Assembly (NCBI GenBank): GCA_038496675.1
Contig: CM076669.1
Span: forward strand, 11,220,722 to 11,284,721
Length of the DNA: 64,000 nt
DNA from: Rachycentron canadum
Lineage: Eukaryota; Chordata; Actinopteri; Carangiformes; Rachycentridae
Direction: 5' to 3'
The notes beneath the pieces were generated by a model. That model did not search any database and was not told the origin of the DNA. It was given only the letters and a program-made list of their open reading frames with translations. Below are positions 43,701 through 55,700 of the stretch, one piece after another (within the stretch, counting starts at the first letter, position 1; every line of letters starts with the position of its first letter). The translations under genes were made by a program, and so were the position numbers.

Positions 43701-46700
43701 TTTGACCTTTGACCACTAAAATTTAATCAGTTTGTTCTTGGGGTGAATATTTGTATCAAGTTTGAAACTCCCTTGATTTTTGATCCACCAAAATCTAATC
43801 AGTTCATCCTTGACTCAAAATGAATGTTTTCAAATGCAAATTTTGGTGTTACTCAGAAAACTTTTTGATGAGGATTGGACGGGCAGAGAGGCAGACTGAC
43901 AAGTGGAAAATCCAAAAACATAAGCCCTCTGGCCCTGGCAGCCCCTGGTGTGTGGCATAAAAGTCGATGCTCAGAGAAATATAACAGTAATCCATACAGT
44001 GGCACATCCTGGCTGGCTCCGGAGGGAGCAGCCTTATTGTGAAATATATATCACACACCATAATACACACAGTGCAGTGTGTGTCTCTGTGTGTCAGTGA
44101 GTGAGAGTGAGTGTGTCAGTAAAAGCACATCTCATTACTGGCTTCCACTGCAGCCACAGTTAAACAGCATGGTGCCTGGCTAACCCACATAACACTGCAC
44201 ATACAGAACCATCCCTGCTGTATCATCACATCATATCAGGTTCGGCTGCTCCCTCATTAGCTCTCTGCCCGTCTCCTCAGCTCTCACTGTGCAGAAGAGT
44301 TTAAGCAGCAGTAAAGGAGCAGAAATTAGTGAAATAAGCAGGGATTCAGATTGAGATATCACATTTATCGCATTGAGATAAACTGATGAGATAGTTTTCA
44401 GAGTATTGTTTAATTTAAAGTGGAGGCAGCTGGGTGGGGGTTTGGGCTTTGCAGTCTCAGAAAGTGAGCAGGTTTCATTTCACATCATAAGTTGACAGGT
44501 ATGGTTCACAGTAAGGCCAGTTTCTTTTGTGGATATGGAGTCTGCAAACTTCAAGTGCTTTGTCTGCTCAGAGAAAATACAGCGTTTAAGAGAGAAAATT
44601 AAAGAAACAGCAGGGGACTGAAGGGACTTACCACCCGTTCATGGTAAAGTCTCGGTAGAGCATCCTCTTGCCCACTTCCTTCCTCTGAACTCTCCGGGGA
44701 AATTCCAGGTGCGTGAACTCATTTCCTAACAGGTGAGGCTGCATGAAACCCTGGAGGACAGACAGTGATGGTCCTCAAGTCAATCAAGCAGTTGAATGTG
44801 TAGCAGATTTTCAGATAAAATGAGTAATTTTCCATCATTTTGGTTTTGTGCTCTTTGTCACCTCACTCAAGAGCCTGACTTATACTGAAATATTGAGGCA
44901 ATATGAATAAATGCAAATGAAATTGCAAATTCAAAATTGTGCTGAAAACATACTGGCTTTTGTTTTATTAAGTCATGAGATTGTTATTACTCATGCATTA
45001 ATGTGTAAGCAGCATTTTAATGTTGTGTTAATTATTGTTACATGTTAAACTGATTAAAAACATTAAAAGGAAAAGGAGAAACTGTTTCTGAAACTGGAAC
45101 CATGACATGTTTTTACATGACTTGATCAATAATCAAAATAACTGCCAATTAACTTTCAATCATTCACTATGGATAGTTAAATTCATGTAGTGGAGTAAAA
45201 AGCACAATATTTCCCTTTTGAAATGTAGTGAAATAGAGGTGAAAAGTATCATAAAGTCATGAACATTTATACAGTACAGTCACTGAGTAAACAAACTTAC
45301 ATCCCACTAGTGCTGAACAAAAATACTTGAATTCTGAGCTTTCCATCGAACATCACCTTTGACAAATGTACCCATGAATGAATAAGACACATGAGATTGC
45401 AGAAGTCTGAGTCACTGTTACCTGCCACTGATAATAAAAAGGTCAATCGCCATCAGCCCCCTATTTTCATATTCTCAGCTTGTTGTGTGTCCTCACTATG
45501 CTGGATTTCCACCACTGCACTCTATAGGAAACAGATGGACCTCAAATGCATACAACACAGTATGCCTAACCTTATTACATATATCTGTCCGTGTGTCCGA
45601 TTGCAGACGAGCTGTCGCAGCATATCAGCACGATACTTTCAACAGAAAACACACAAAGACATGAAGGTACGTTTTTCTTACCAGGAACTGGAGTCGCTGC
45701 CGCTCTGACTCTGGTGTAAACTCTGTTGACATGGGAACGATCTCATTGTTTCTAATAATGATAGCCCTGCAGAAAAAAAGACGGAAAGATAACATAACCT
45801 TGTGCACACGCAACCTTACATTCAAAAAGAACAAGGAGCTCTATTTGTCGCACTTCCTATCTCTGTCCCAGCATGTTGATGCACTGCCATTATATGTCTT
45901 CAGGAGCCCCAGGGGGGACTGCAGTATAATTAACCCTGCGTCCTTCACAAACCATTTCATTTAGAAGGATGAGCGCACACACCTACTGTCCCCTGCATTC
46001 CCAACGTATAGTTTTCCTAGCAGGTAAACCACAGTGAGGGCTGTGCATCCTCCTGTGATGTTATGCACTTGCTTCTCCCTCTCAATTTGGGCATCCTGGG
46101 AAAGAGAGAGACAGTTTCTTTAATGAAGCATCACTTAAGAGGACAACAGAAAAACAGAAGGTCATTATAAACACCACACTGTGAGCAGCCCACACAAGCA
46201 GAAAGAGTTTAAATCCATAGTGTCTGTCTCGTTCTGTTCAATAACTCAGAAAGCGAGCGAGTGGCAAGGCTGATAAAATTTGATCAACTTTTCAGTCAGG
46301 CAGACATGTGTGTGGCATGTGTGGGCATGGTTGTACACTATTGATCGGTTTAACCTGAACCTCTTGTTGACCGTGTGTCAGTAAACAAGTACTTGTTGTA
46401 CATGAATAATGTAGACAGTGATATGTGAGAAGGTTTCTATCTTGACTTTGTATCATTGGGTTTAAGGAGCCTTGCACTGGCTGCACAAATGCTTATACCC
46501 AGCGTTATGTTTTTGCTCATTTTATAAAACATATTTTTGTGTTTGATATCAGAACTTGTCATTTGATTCTATTTTTGTCCTTACTCTAATAAAATCGAGA
46601 CATAATCACATTAATTTCTCAGAGATTTACAGGTCTGTGTAGAAACTCTGCAGACACTGCTCTCTGGTGAGCTGCTTTTTCCTGCAGGTGGATTTTGTTC

Positions 46701-49700
46701 TGCAGAGGCCACAGCTTCAACTGACACACTGATCATCTCCAACAAAGGATGTCAAATCAAGTGTAAGACTGTTTCTTTTGACAAACGTAAAGGGGAGGGG
46801 CGGTTAAAAGAGCTTTCATAGTGATTTCTTTTTCAGTCTGTGTTCCACAGGGTACAGCTTGAACAATGTGTACTGCTTTCCGTTGCCATCTAGTGGTAAA
46901 ACCACATACACTGGCTTATAATGACATCTCCTTTCAAAGCAGTTTAAAAGAAGCAAGCAGCATACAATACAAAGCAGAGATGGAAAATGTCAAGGCAAGG
47001 CACCAAGTGAACGCTACAGCAGAATCTGTTCTGTTTCCAAGCATGAATTAATTATTTTTGGATCCATTTGTGAAGACACCAGAGTAGTTTTCCTGTTGCT
47101 GTTTCTCCTGAATCAAAAGCAAATGACTTGAGACATATTTAGCGAGATGCTGCTGCGACAGACATCCACAGACTAATGCGTATGGTTGAATGGCATTTAG
47201 CCAGGAAGCCATTGTTTCGTAAGCCAGCTCTCTGACACCAGATGCCAATTTGTCTAAATAAACTAAAGGTTGTGGTCCATGTGCATCTCTGCAATGTGGG
47301 TGAGTTGGTGAATCTGTATCTTATCAGTATGTGCGTTAACTGCACAGCATAACGACAGCAAACAGTTTTTCATTATCTGTACTTACATGCATATGTTGGC
47401 TCCATCAGTATCTACATTTCCATATCTGCTCAATATCCATGTAAATATTTACTGCATAGACACTGGGTGTATGTGCTGTAAGTGTGTACAGCAAAAATGT
47501 CAAATTTTACATGTGATACATTCAAGTGTTGATTTTTATATAAACAGAGTCCATGGTGAAATAATTCCACATCTTTCAATTAAAAGTAGCAAGGATTTTT
47601 ATTCCAATGACCCTTGTGGAAAGGTCTGTTCCATTTAATTACACTGTTTAAAAAGGAAAAAGACTCAAGGACTCGAGATGTATCTCAGCAGATTAAAGGC
47701 AGTCAACTACAAAGGATATCTCAAGTGCTACATGCCACACTTAATCACCTATCTTCTTGACCCCAGCTCATTCTTTAATCTTGACCTTTGCCATTTCTTT
47801 ATGTCCCTCATCTTGAAAGCAAAGCTGGTAAAAGTCATATAATCCACAGAGAGTCAACTGCACCTAATGCTGGTTTTTATTATCTGTTTTATTATTTTCT
47901 TGATTAAGTCAATTCATTTACTGTCAGAAAGATGATCTCCACACTGAATTTTTTTTGCTTTATCTCATCAAACCCAGCGATATTCAATTGATTGTGGTAA
48001 ACATCCAAAACACGCTAACAAATGTTTTAATGTCTATTTTCTACTAAAATGACTTAAAAGATTAATTAATTATCAATACTCTTGTAGATTAATTTGCTGC
48101 CATAATCAGTTAATTGCAGTAATTATATTACTTCATTTTGAGTGAACAGTAACAAAATGGAAGGTTAAATGTCATCAGACCCATGAAAGCATTAAAGTGT
48201 CTCATTTCAAATGTTTCCGTATTTTAAGAGGAAGAGAGGACTTTTTTCATGGCAGATACTTTGACTTGACACAGATTGAACGAATAACATTAAGGTTGGC
48301 CCTTTAAATGTCCCTGTTTCAGCCATTTCACAGGGGTTATATTTGATAGTACGAGACCCTAAAACTTGTCTGGCTGACATTAGTGTTGTTAATCACACTG
48401 TGCATGTCCTGCCATCATAGTTCAAAATGTCAGACCAACCTAAATAAACTAAAGTGGTGGTTTTTAGAGAGTGGTAAAAGGACATAATGGCACAAGGGGT
48501 AAAAAATGTTGACGATAACTGTGAGGTCAGACAACTAATCTCTTCATGAAGATAATGAAAACTTTTTTGCAAACTCCGCAGGACATTTCTCTACATAAGA
48601 GCATCAGCCAAAATCCAAAATGATAAGCACTGAGGGATGACAGAATCACCTCCAGGGACAAATCTTTCAGAACTGATTGGGATGAGTGGACGCAGATACT
48701 GTACATGACTTTGCAGCTGTCTCTCACCATCTCTTTGAAGGCGTTCTCTATGGCTCCTATCACCAGGCTCTCGTGCTGGATCTTCTTTTCTGTGAAGAAG
48801 CGAGGCGGCGGCGGTGTGCTGCATGGGGAACCGGGCGCACCCACGGCCCCACGCAGCGAAGCGGCCCGGGTCAGGGCACGGTGAGGGCCTTGGATGTTTC
48901 CCTGGAGGTAGGGGTTGTTGTCGGGCTCCTCTCCCAGCACAGTAGGAGGTGGGGAGGCCAGGTTGCGCAAGATCTCAATCACGGCCTGGAGCTGGCAGGC
49001 GATGTGGTGCTGCAACAGGCGGGAAGCAACAACTGCTGCACCTGAACCAGCATGACCGTCGAATAAGGCCCAATAGTGGAAAACCAGTCCTTCACTGTCC
49101 TGCAGACACAACATACAATACATTTGTATATATATTTCTTTCATATAGAATGATTGGAGCACAAGAACAAAGAATATCAGCAAAGTGAAAAAATTTATCA
49201 TTTTTTTGACTTTTCAGGAAAAATGGTTAGTTTCACATCCGCAAATCAGTATCACAGTAAGGTATAACTTGCAGCCTGCACAAACACACAGAAAGTGCAT
49301 TTAGTTCCTTTCCAGCAACATATGTCTGAACTCTACCACACGCAAACTGAATGTGTTGTGCATCAATAAAAACAGGGCATGGATGGTAACACAGCTGAGG
49401 TCACTCACTTGGTCGAATCAGTGAGTAAACACAGTATCAAAACTGATATGAACCAGCACTGAGACAAAGATGATGCTGCTGCCTTTTCCACTGCAAAAGC
49501 ATCACAAATGAAAAAGAAAATAATACAAACAATTTAAACATTTGGACAAAAATAAAGTAAAAAAAATAGGTTTGAAAAAAAAAAAAAAAAAAAAGAACTT
49601 GGTACGGGTGAGTCATGAGTGAGAGGAAAGACCCAAGAGAACGTCATGACTCATTCGGTCTCGTCCTGTGAGGTCAGAGCTCCTCATTTCCTCATTTTGT

Positions 49701-52700
49701 CTCAAGGAAGCTCTCTCTCATGCCTTTGTCATGTCTGTTCCATCACACACTCTGCTTGGTATTATCTGACCTTTAATACACAATCTTTGTCAAATAAACT
49801 CCTGTTTTTCTGCTGGAATTTCAGCCGAGTGTTGTTTTATTCGTTCCTATATTGCTGTATGTTTCTCATGTTTGTGGTGACTGACAGCCACTAGAGGAAG
49901 AATATTAAGAGAAAAATAGATAATAAAATCTAACTATATTGTCAGAAGCAGATGTTATCTATTGGTAATATTGTAGGTTTCATGTTTTTCATGTTTAATC
50001 TATTTCTTTTAGGGTTTAATGAAACCTGCTTGTCAGCTATGGATGAGTAGAGTTTGTAACAGTCACAGAGTTAAATGAAAGGTTCACTTCTATGATGAAG
50101 CTGCCTACCACCAACTCTGAAGCTCACAGTTTAGCACATTATATCTCATTTATTTAAACTGTTCCAAGTCTGAACTGAGCTGTTTATCCCTGTTTTCAGA
50201 CTTATATTGCTTCATATTTATCAATCTTCTCATCTAACTCTGAACAAGAAAGCTAATAAATGCATTTATGAAAATGTTAAACTAGTCCTTTACTTTAAAT
50301 TGTTGTACATTTAGAAATGAGTTTTTCATGTTAAAGACATTTAACCACATATTTAGGGACTTAAACATGAAGTGTTAGGTAGCTGCTCACTGTGTATGCA
50401 AACCTGTTCATAAATGCACCTGTGTAGATATTAATGCATTCAGCTGAATGTGTGTTTGTGCTTATGTGTAAACCTACCTCTCCCAGTTTGTTGTGGTCCG
50501 TGCGTAACCCAAGGCCCTCTCCGTTGGGCAGGGAGTTGCGTCTCTTAGCGGTCGGGGTCTTGCTGGGCGTGGAGGGAGGGCAGTAGCTCATTGGCCTCCT
50601 TTTGGCCACTACCACCTCACAGCAAGCCTGGTCCTCATTCAGTGCACTCTTACCAGCATTAATCACCCTGTGAGAAGAGACAAAGGACAGTGAGCATGCA
50701 TATATACGAGTCGTATTTTATGCTAGGTTTCTCTACAGCCATTAGACGTCCTGCTATATGACAATCGTACTTGGCAAAACACAGTTGGCATTCATTTTGC
50801 CAGTAAAAATGTTGCTACAAGCAACAGGTGCAGCACTGGCTGGTTCCTCAGTCTGACAGCTGTGTTCTGAAACAAGCGTTTGAATGAAAGCCGACATCAG
50901 ATGCTTTTTTTGGTGGATGAAACGTCACTGCAGTCTTTCATGGTTATTATGGCTCACTGCAGGAACACAACAATTAGTCAGAGCCACAGCCTGAGGTTTC
51001 TCTCTTTTCACCCAGTGAAGCAGCTGGCTTTGTATGTTTCATGTTCCCAATGACGATCAAACAGAAAGCGCTTGTTTGTGGTACTGCTCTGCCAGGAGTG
51101 TCCTGATGCATCAGGACGGTCGCTTCTGGGTGAATTAGTGTTCTTTGTTTGTGTGACTGTATATACGTGCCCACAGATGTATGTGTGTGCTCTTTCTCCT
51201 TAAATTAAGCAGACAGACCACAGACCACACAGAGAGATGATGACATGACCCAGCAACAGTTAAGGGCAACCGCACAGTAGCTATGTGGTTTACGACTTTA
51301 TGCCCTGGCACTTAAGCCTATTTTTTGTGTTATGCCAAAGTGTTGGACTTTTCCTCATTGGCAACAGTATATTCATTTTTGTGTTGACAGCATGTTTTTT
51401 TTTTTTAAATCTTCTATTAAATACAGAATTTTATGTCAGGCCTGGCCAGTTGTCGCTATCCATGGTACTGAAAGGTAAATTTGATTCTGGCACTCATGTA
51501 TGATTGCATCCCCCATGTGTCTGCATGAGGACAGGACAGATCTATGGTCAGACCCTGCACACACCCATGCAGGCCAAATGTACACTTGGTATATACCTAG
51601 TCTTGTTTTAAGCTACATTTAGAATGATCATGATCTAAATGCAAGGAATAACATGTAAGTATGGAAATATTGATAATGAATGGCTAAAAGTTCTCAAAAT
51701 CAGCAATGCTAAGAATATTATTATTATTATTATTATTATTAATAATAATATATAATGAAAATGATAATAATATTAATATTGGACCTATACCTGCTGTACT
51801 TTATGTTTGTACAAACATGCTAAGACAACATTATACCTGCTAATGATCAGCATGTTAGTGTTGTAACAGTGAGCATGTTATCGTGCTGATGTTAGCAACT
51901 AGCTCAAAGGCAATTAGCCTAAAAGAATAGCCTTGCAGAGCTGCTAGCATGGCTTAGAAGTGGTCTACATTGAAAAGCATATATGGAGCTTTTCTGTGTT
52001 GAAGTAAACAAACACCTTATTTTCATCACTAAGCTTTAACTGGCCTTAAAGGTCACTACACAACAATAGCTAATGGCAGTTAACGTCATAGGAGTTTCAC
52101 TATATAGTGAAGAAAGTCAGATTGTGACGACAGCTCCAACGAGACTGGCAAGTCCGACAGACATCTCTGGAGGCTGCTGTGCATGTCTGTGTATGAGAGT
52201 TGAGAAATTGGCATGTCTATTTATAGACTGTGGGATGCTTTCTGCTCTGCAGCATCATTGTCTGGATCTTAGTCTCAAAAGCTTGTTAACCCTAGATAGA
52301 AAGGGATAAATGGCTCAGGAGGAAACAGCAAAACGCAGAGAGCAAAAATTTGAGTGCATGCATGTATATGTGTGTATTTTTGTAAATTATTTTGCCACAA
52401 TTACCAATTAAGTGAACACATTTTAATTTGAGATAGGCATAAGGAGAAAAATGAGAGAAAATGCACTTAAAAGCCCTATGTAGCTTTACGTCGCACATGT
52501 CGGGATACCACCAGGGTTTCACGATTGAGAAGAGGGAGGTTGAGAGATGGTGCTTCACAATGTGCAGCGGTTAAATGGGAGAAGACTGCATCAAACAAGG
52601 CCTTTATATCTGACAGTGTGAAGCTCTAAAAATGCCTTTCAATGTAAAACGGCCAAAAAGAAAACCGTGTGTCCTGCTTATACACTCATGCTGTCTACTT

Positions 52701-55700
52701 GCTTACTCTATTGATTTATCAATAAGCTGAACTGATCAACTGTCAAATTAATTTTTCAAGCAATAATGCCAACCATCACCTTGTTTCAGATTCATTTTTT
52801 TGTGATGATATGCTGTATTTGTCTTTCATCTTATATCAATGAACTTAACATTCTGGGGCTTTTGCTATTTGCAGACTACAACTTTGGCTTTTACAGATCA
52901 AGAAATTAACAGACATTCATTGATTATGAAAATAGACATTTGTTGCAGGATGTGGTAAGTCCTTTTAAACAGAATTTCCCATTCTTTCGAGCAACCAATG
53001 TGTTACAAAGTTTTAAAAAAAAACAAAGTTTAAAGAGTGTCTTGTGGTATCAAGGGAGCTCCTGAGCTAAATCGAGCACTACTTTGGTTATAATGTGTCA
53101 TTCATCATGCATGCACAGTACAAAAGCCATTATGTCCAGGGGGCTGGATCTCACTCTGATTACTCAGCTCTGCTTTCAAAGCTAATGCGTTACCACTGCA
53201 GCCATAATTACAGTGGAAAATGCCCTCTGAGTTATTACAGCCATAAAATGCGATGACACATGGACCACTTTTGAGTTTGTTGATACACACAAGCTCAGGA
53301 AGCCTTTGTCTTCTTCATCTAATCTATTGTCAACAAACACGGTAATGAGATGTCTGTGTATGCGAGTACAAACGTGTGCTGCTGACTGTATGTGTGCTAA
53401 AACATGTTCAACTTTTGAACCCTAAAGGTAAAAACTCTGAGCAAAAGCAAATTCTCATCCTCCATAATGCCGTGCATTTAATTTAATAATCCTTCTGTGT
53501 TTCGTGAAAAGTGCAGCTGTTGCTATTGTGTGCTTGTGATTGGGAGTAATCCTGCAAACTCATTTGTCCTAATTTCACCATTTGCAGGAAGAATGACAGT
53601 CATTTTATTTCCCTGCCAATCACATTTTTGTTTCATTCGGGACAATTACCTTTCCTCCCATTAGGAACAAAACCTAATTTTCCCCTCCATTGTCAGACAT
53701 CTAATGCCCTCTTTGTTTCTCTAACCACAGCAAGAGATTCTGGGCCAGACATTGGCCCCAAGGATGTAATAATTATTTGGTGAAGCACAACGGTTGAAAG
53801 CTTTGTCTGTGTTTCATTTGGAACATGAAAGGAACCGTAACAGTGAAACAGTGTTTCAAAAAGTCTAAATTTAGTACTATTTCATGAGCATTTTGTTCAT
53901 GATTGCTCTACCACCTGAATATATGAGATAACAAAGTACAACAGCACAATGTGAGTTTGAATGCAGCATCAGAACGGATGGGTTCAGAGATCTCTTTATG
54001 TAGTTTTAATGTGACTGTGAGGCCCAGCACTAAAATGGCATCTATACAGTTTACAGTGATTATGGTGGAAGATTTATCCCTTGAAATCTTTATTTATTTA
54101 TTTTCTTTCAGGAACAATGGGTCTTTGACTTCAGACAGAAGAATACAAACACACCCACTCAGTTCAAGTTACCAACCATCATATGCCCACAGAAATGATA
54201 ACTGTCATGGCGAGACAGCGGCAGCTACCTAATGAAGCTAATTGGTTGAAACCTGTCTCCAGCTGACTTTTTAATGTTTCTTCTCAACTCTTAAAAACCA
54301 AAAAAACTGGTAAAAGGGTAGAGAAAAGCAAAGATAGTGAACTACTTGAAATTGTGCTAAAGAATCTAGAAGTTGCAGGCAAAAAGTCTGAGTCCTCACC
54401 AGTTTTTCATAAGAATAACAGTGAAAAATGGAAAGAAAATGTATCATTATCCTGTTTGGCTGTTTTTTTTTTTTTTAGATGTTCAAGTCCTGTTTTTCTC
54501 TTGTAAAATTACAAAATAAATGAATGAATGGATCTTTAGGAGGACTAGCTTGTTGAGTTTTGGCTAACGTTATGCTATTTTGGATTTTGAGTTCGTCTGG
54601 TGTTGCTGGAGCGTGAATGTCCTGGAATCCAATAAAAGACAAGACAGAGTCACTAACGTTACCTCACTCTCTGATATAATGCCATTCAGGGGTTAATGCA
54701 TTAGGGGCTCTTTTTTAATGCTGTTTGGCCTTGGAAGCAGAGTTCTGTAACTTTACATATCAAATTAGAGCAACAATTAAACTCAAACCATCCTTACAAT
54801 TCGTTCTTTTGCTTTTTTCTTTTTTATAACTAAAACCTCCTCTAATTTCCTTATACACTAACTATTGCTCTAACTACAGCCCCATGTGCACTACTTCAAC
54901 ATGTGGAGAAATCCATGTTTAACCGGCTAATTATTACCTTTGCCACAAGGGTTGTCTGTTAATTTGTTTGTTAGTTAGTTCGTCAGCGGGATTACACAAC
55001 ACAGAATAGCATGGGCATGGCCTAGGGAAGAAGCTATTACATTTTGGAGCAGATCTGGTTTAAGGGGGATGATCCAATCATTGTTTAGCCACTTCACCTT
55101 ATTGAAAATGTTCATTTAAAAAGAAAATGTTGCAGGAGAACCTATTCATGTCCATTCTGTTGTTTGTTGTGAGCATCTACGGTTGTGGGAAGTAAAGAGT
55201 ATCCAGTATGAGAGACTACGTTCGAGGTAGGAGAGGTGAGAGCCAAAACGACTGCTGTAATGACAACACAGGAGGCTTTAATTACAGTTAAATGCTGATA
55301 CAAGCTGAACTCATTAACCACACCGGTCCCACAGAGATACTTCATGCCACCTCTGAGTATCAGTTGAGTGTGTGAGTGAAAAAACGTGGTTCTTCACAGT
55401 AAATGGGTAATGGAGCAGATGCTAGTCACACATACTGAAGAATATCTCTCACTGTCCTCCAAATCTCTCAAACTTTATCTGAATTATTCCATTTAATTCA
55501 GAGAACAGAGGAAGGGACCATATATTTCTAACAAAAAAAATGTCTTTGAAAGAGCAACATTTACAGAATTCAGAGTGGGAAGAAATATTTTTCCAGCAAA
55601 AAGAGCTCAACTTTACAGAGGAACTATTTTAAAACGCTTTCAAATTTAATAAGAATTAAAGCTGCAACAAATGTTTGAAATCATTGCACAGCTAACAATA

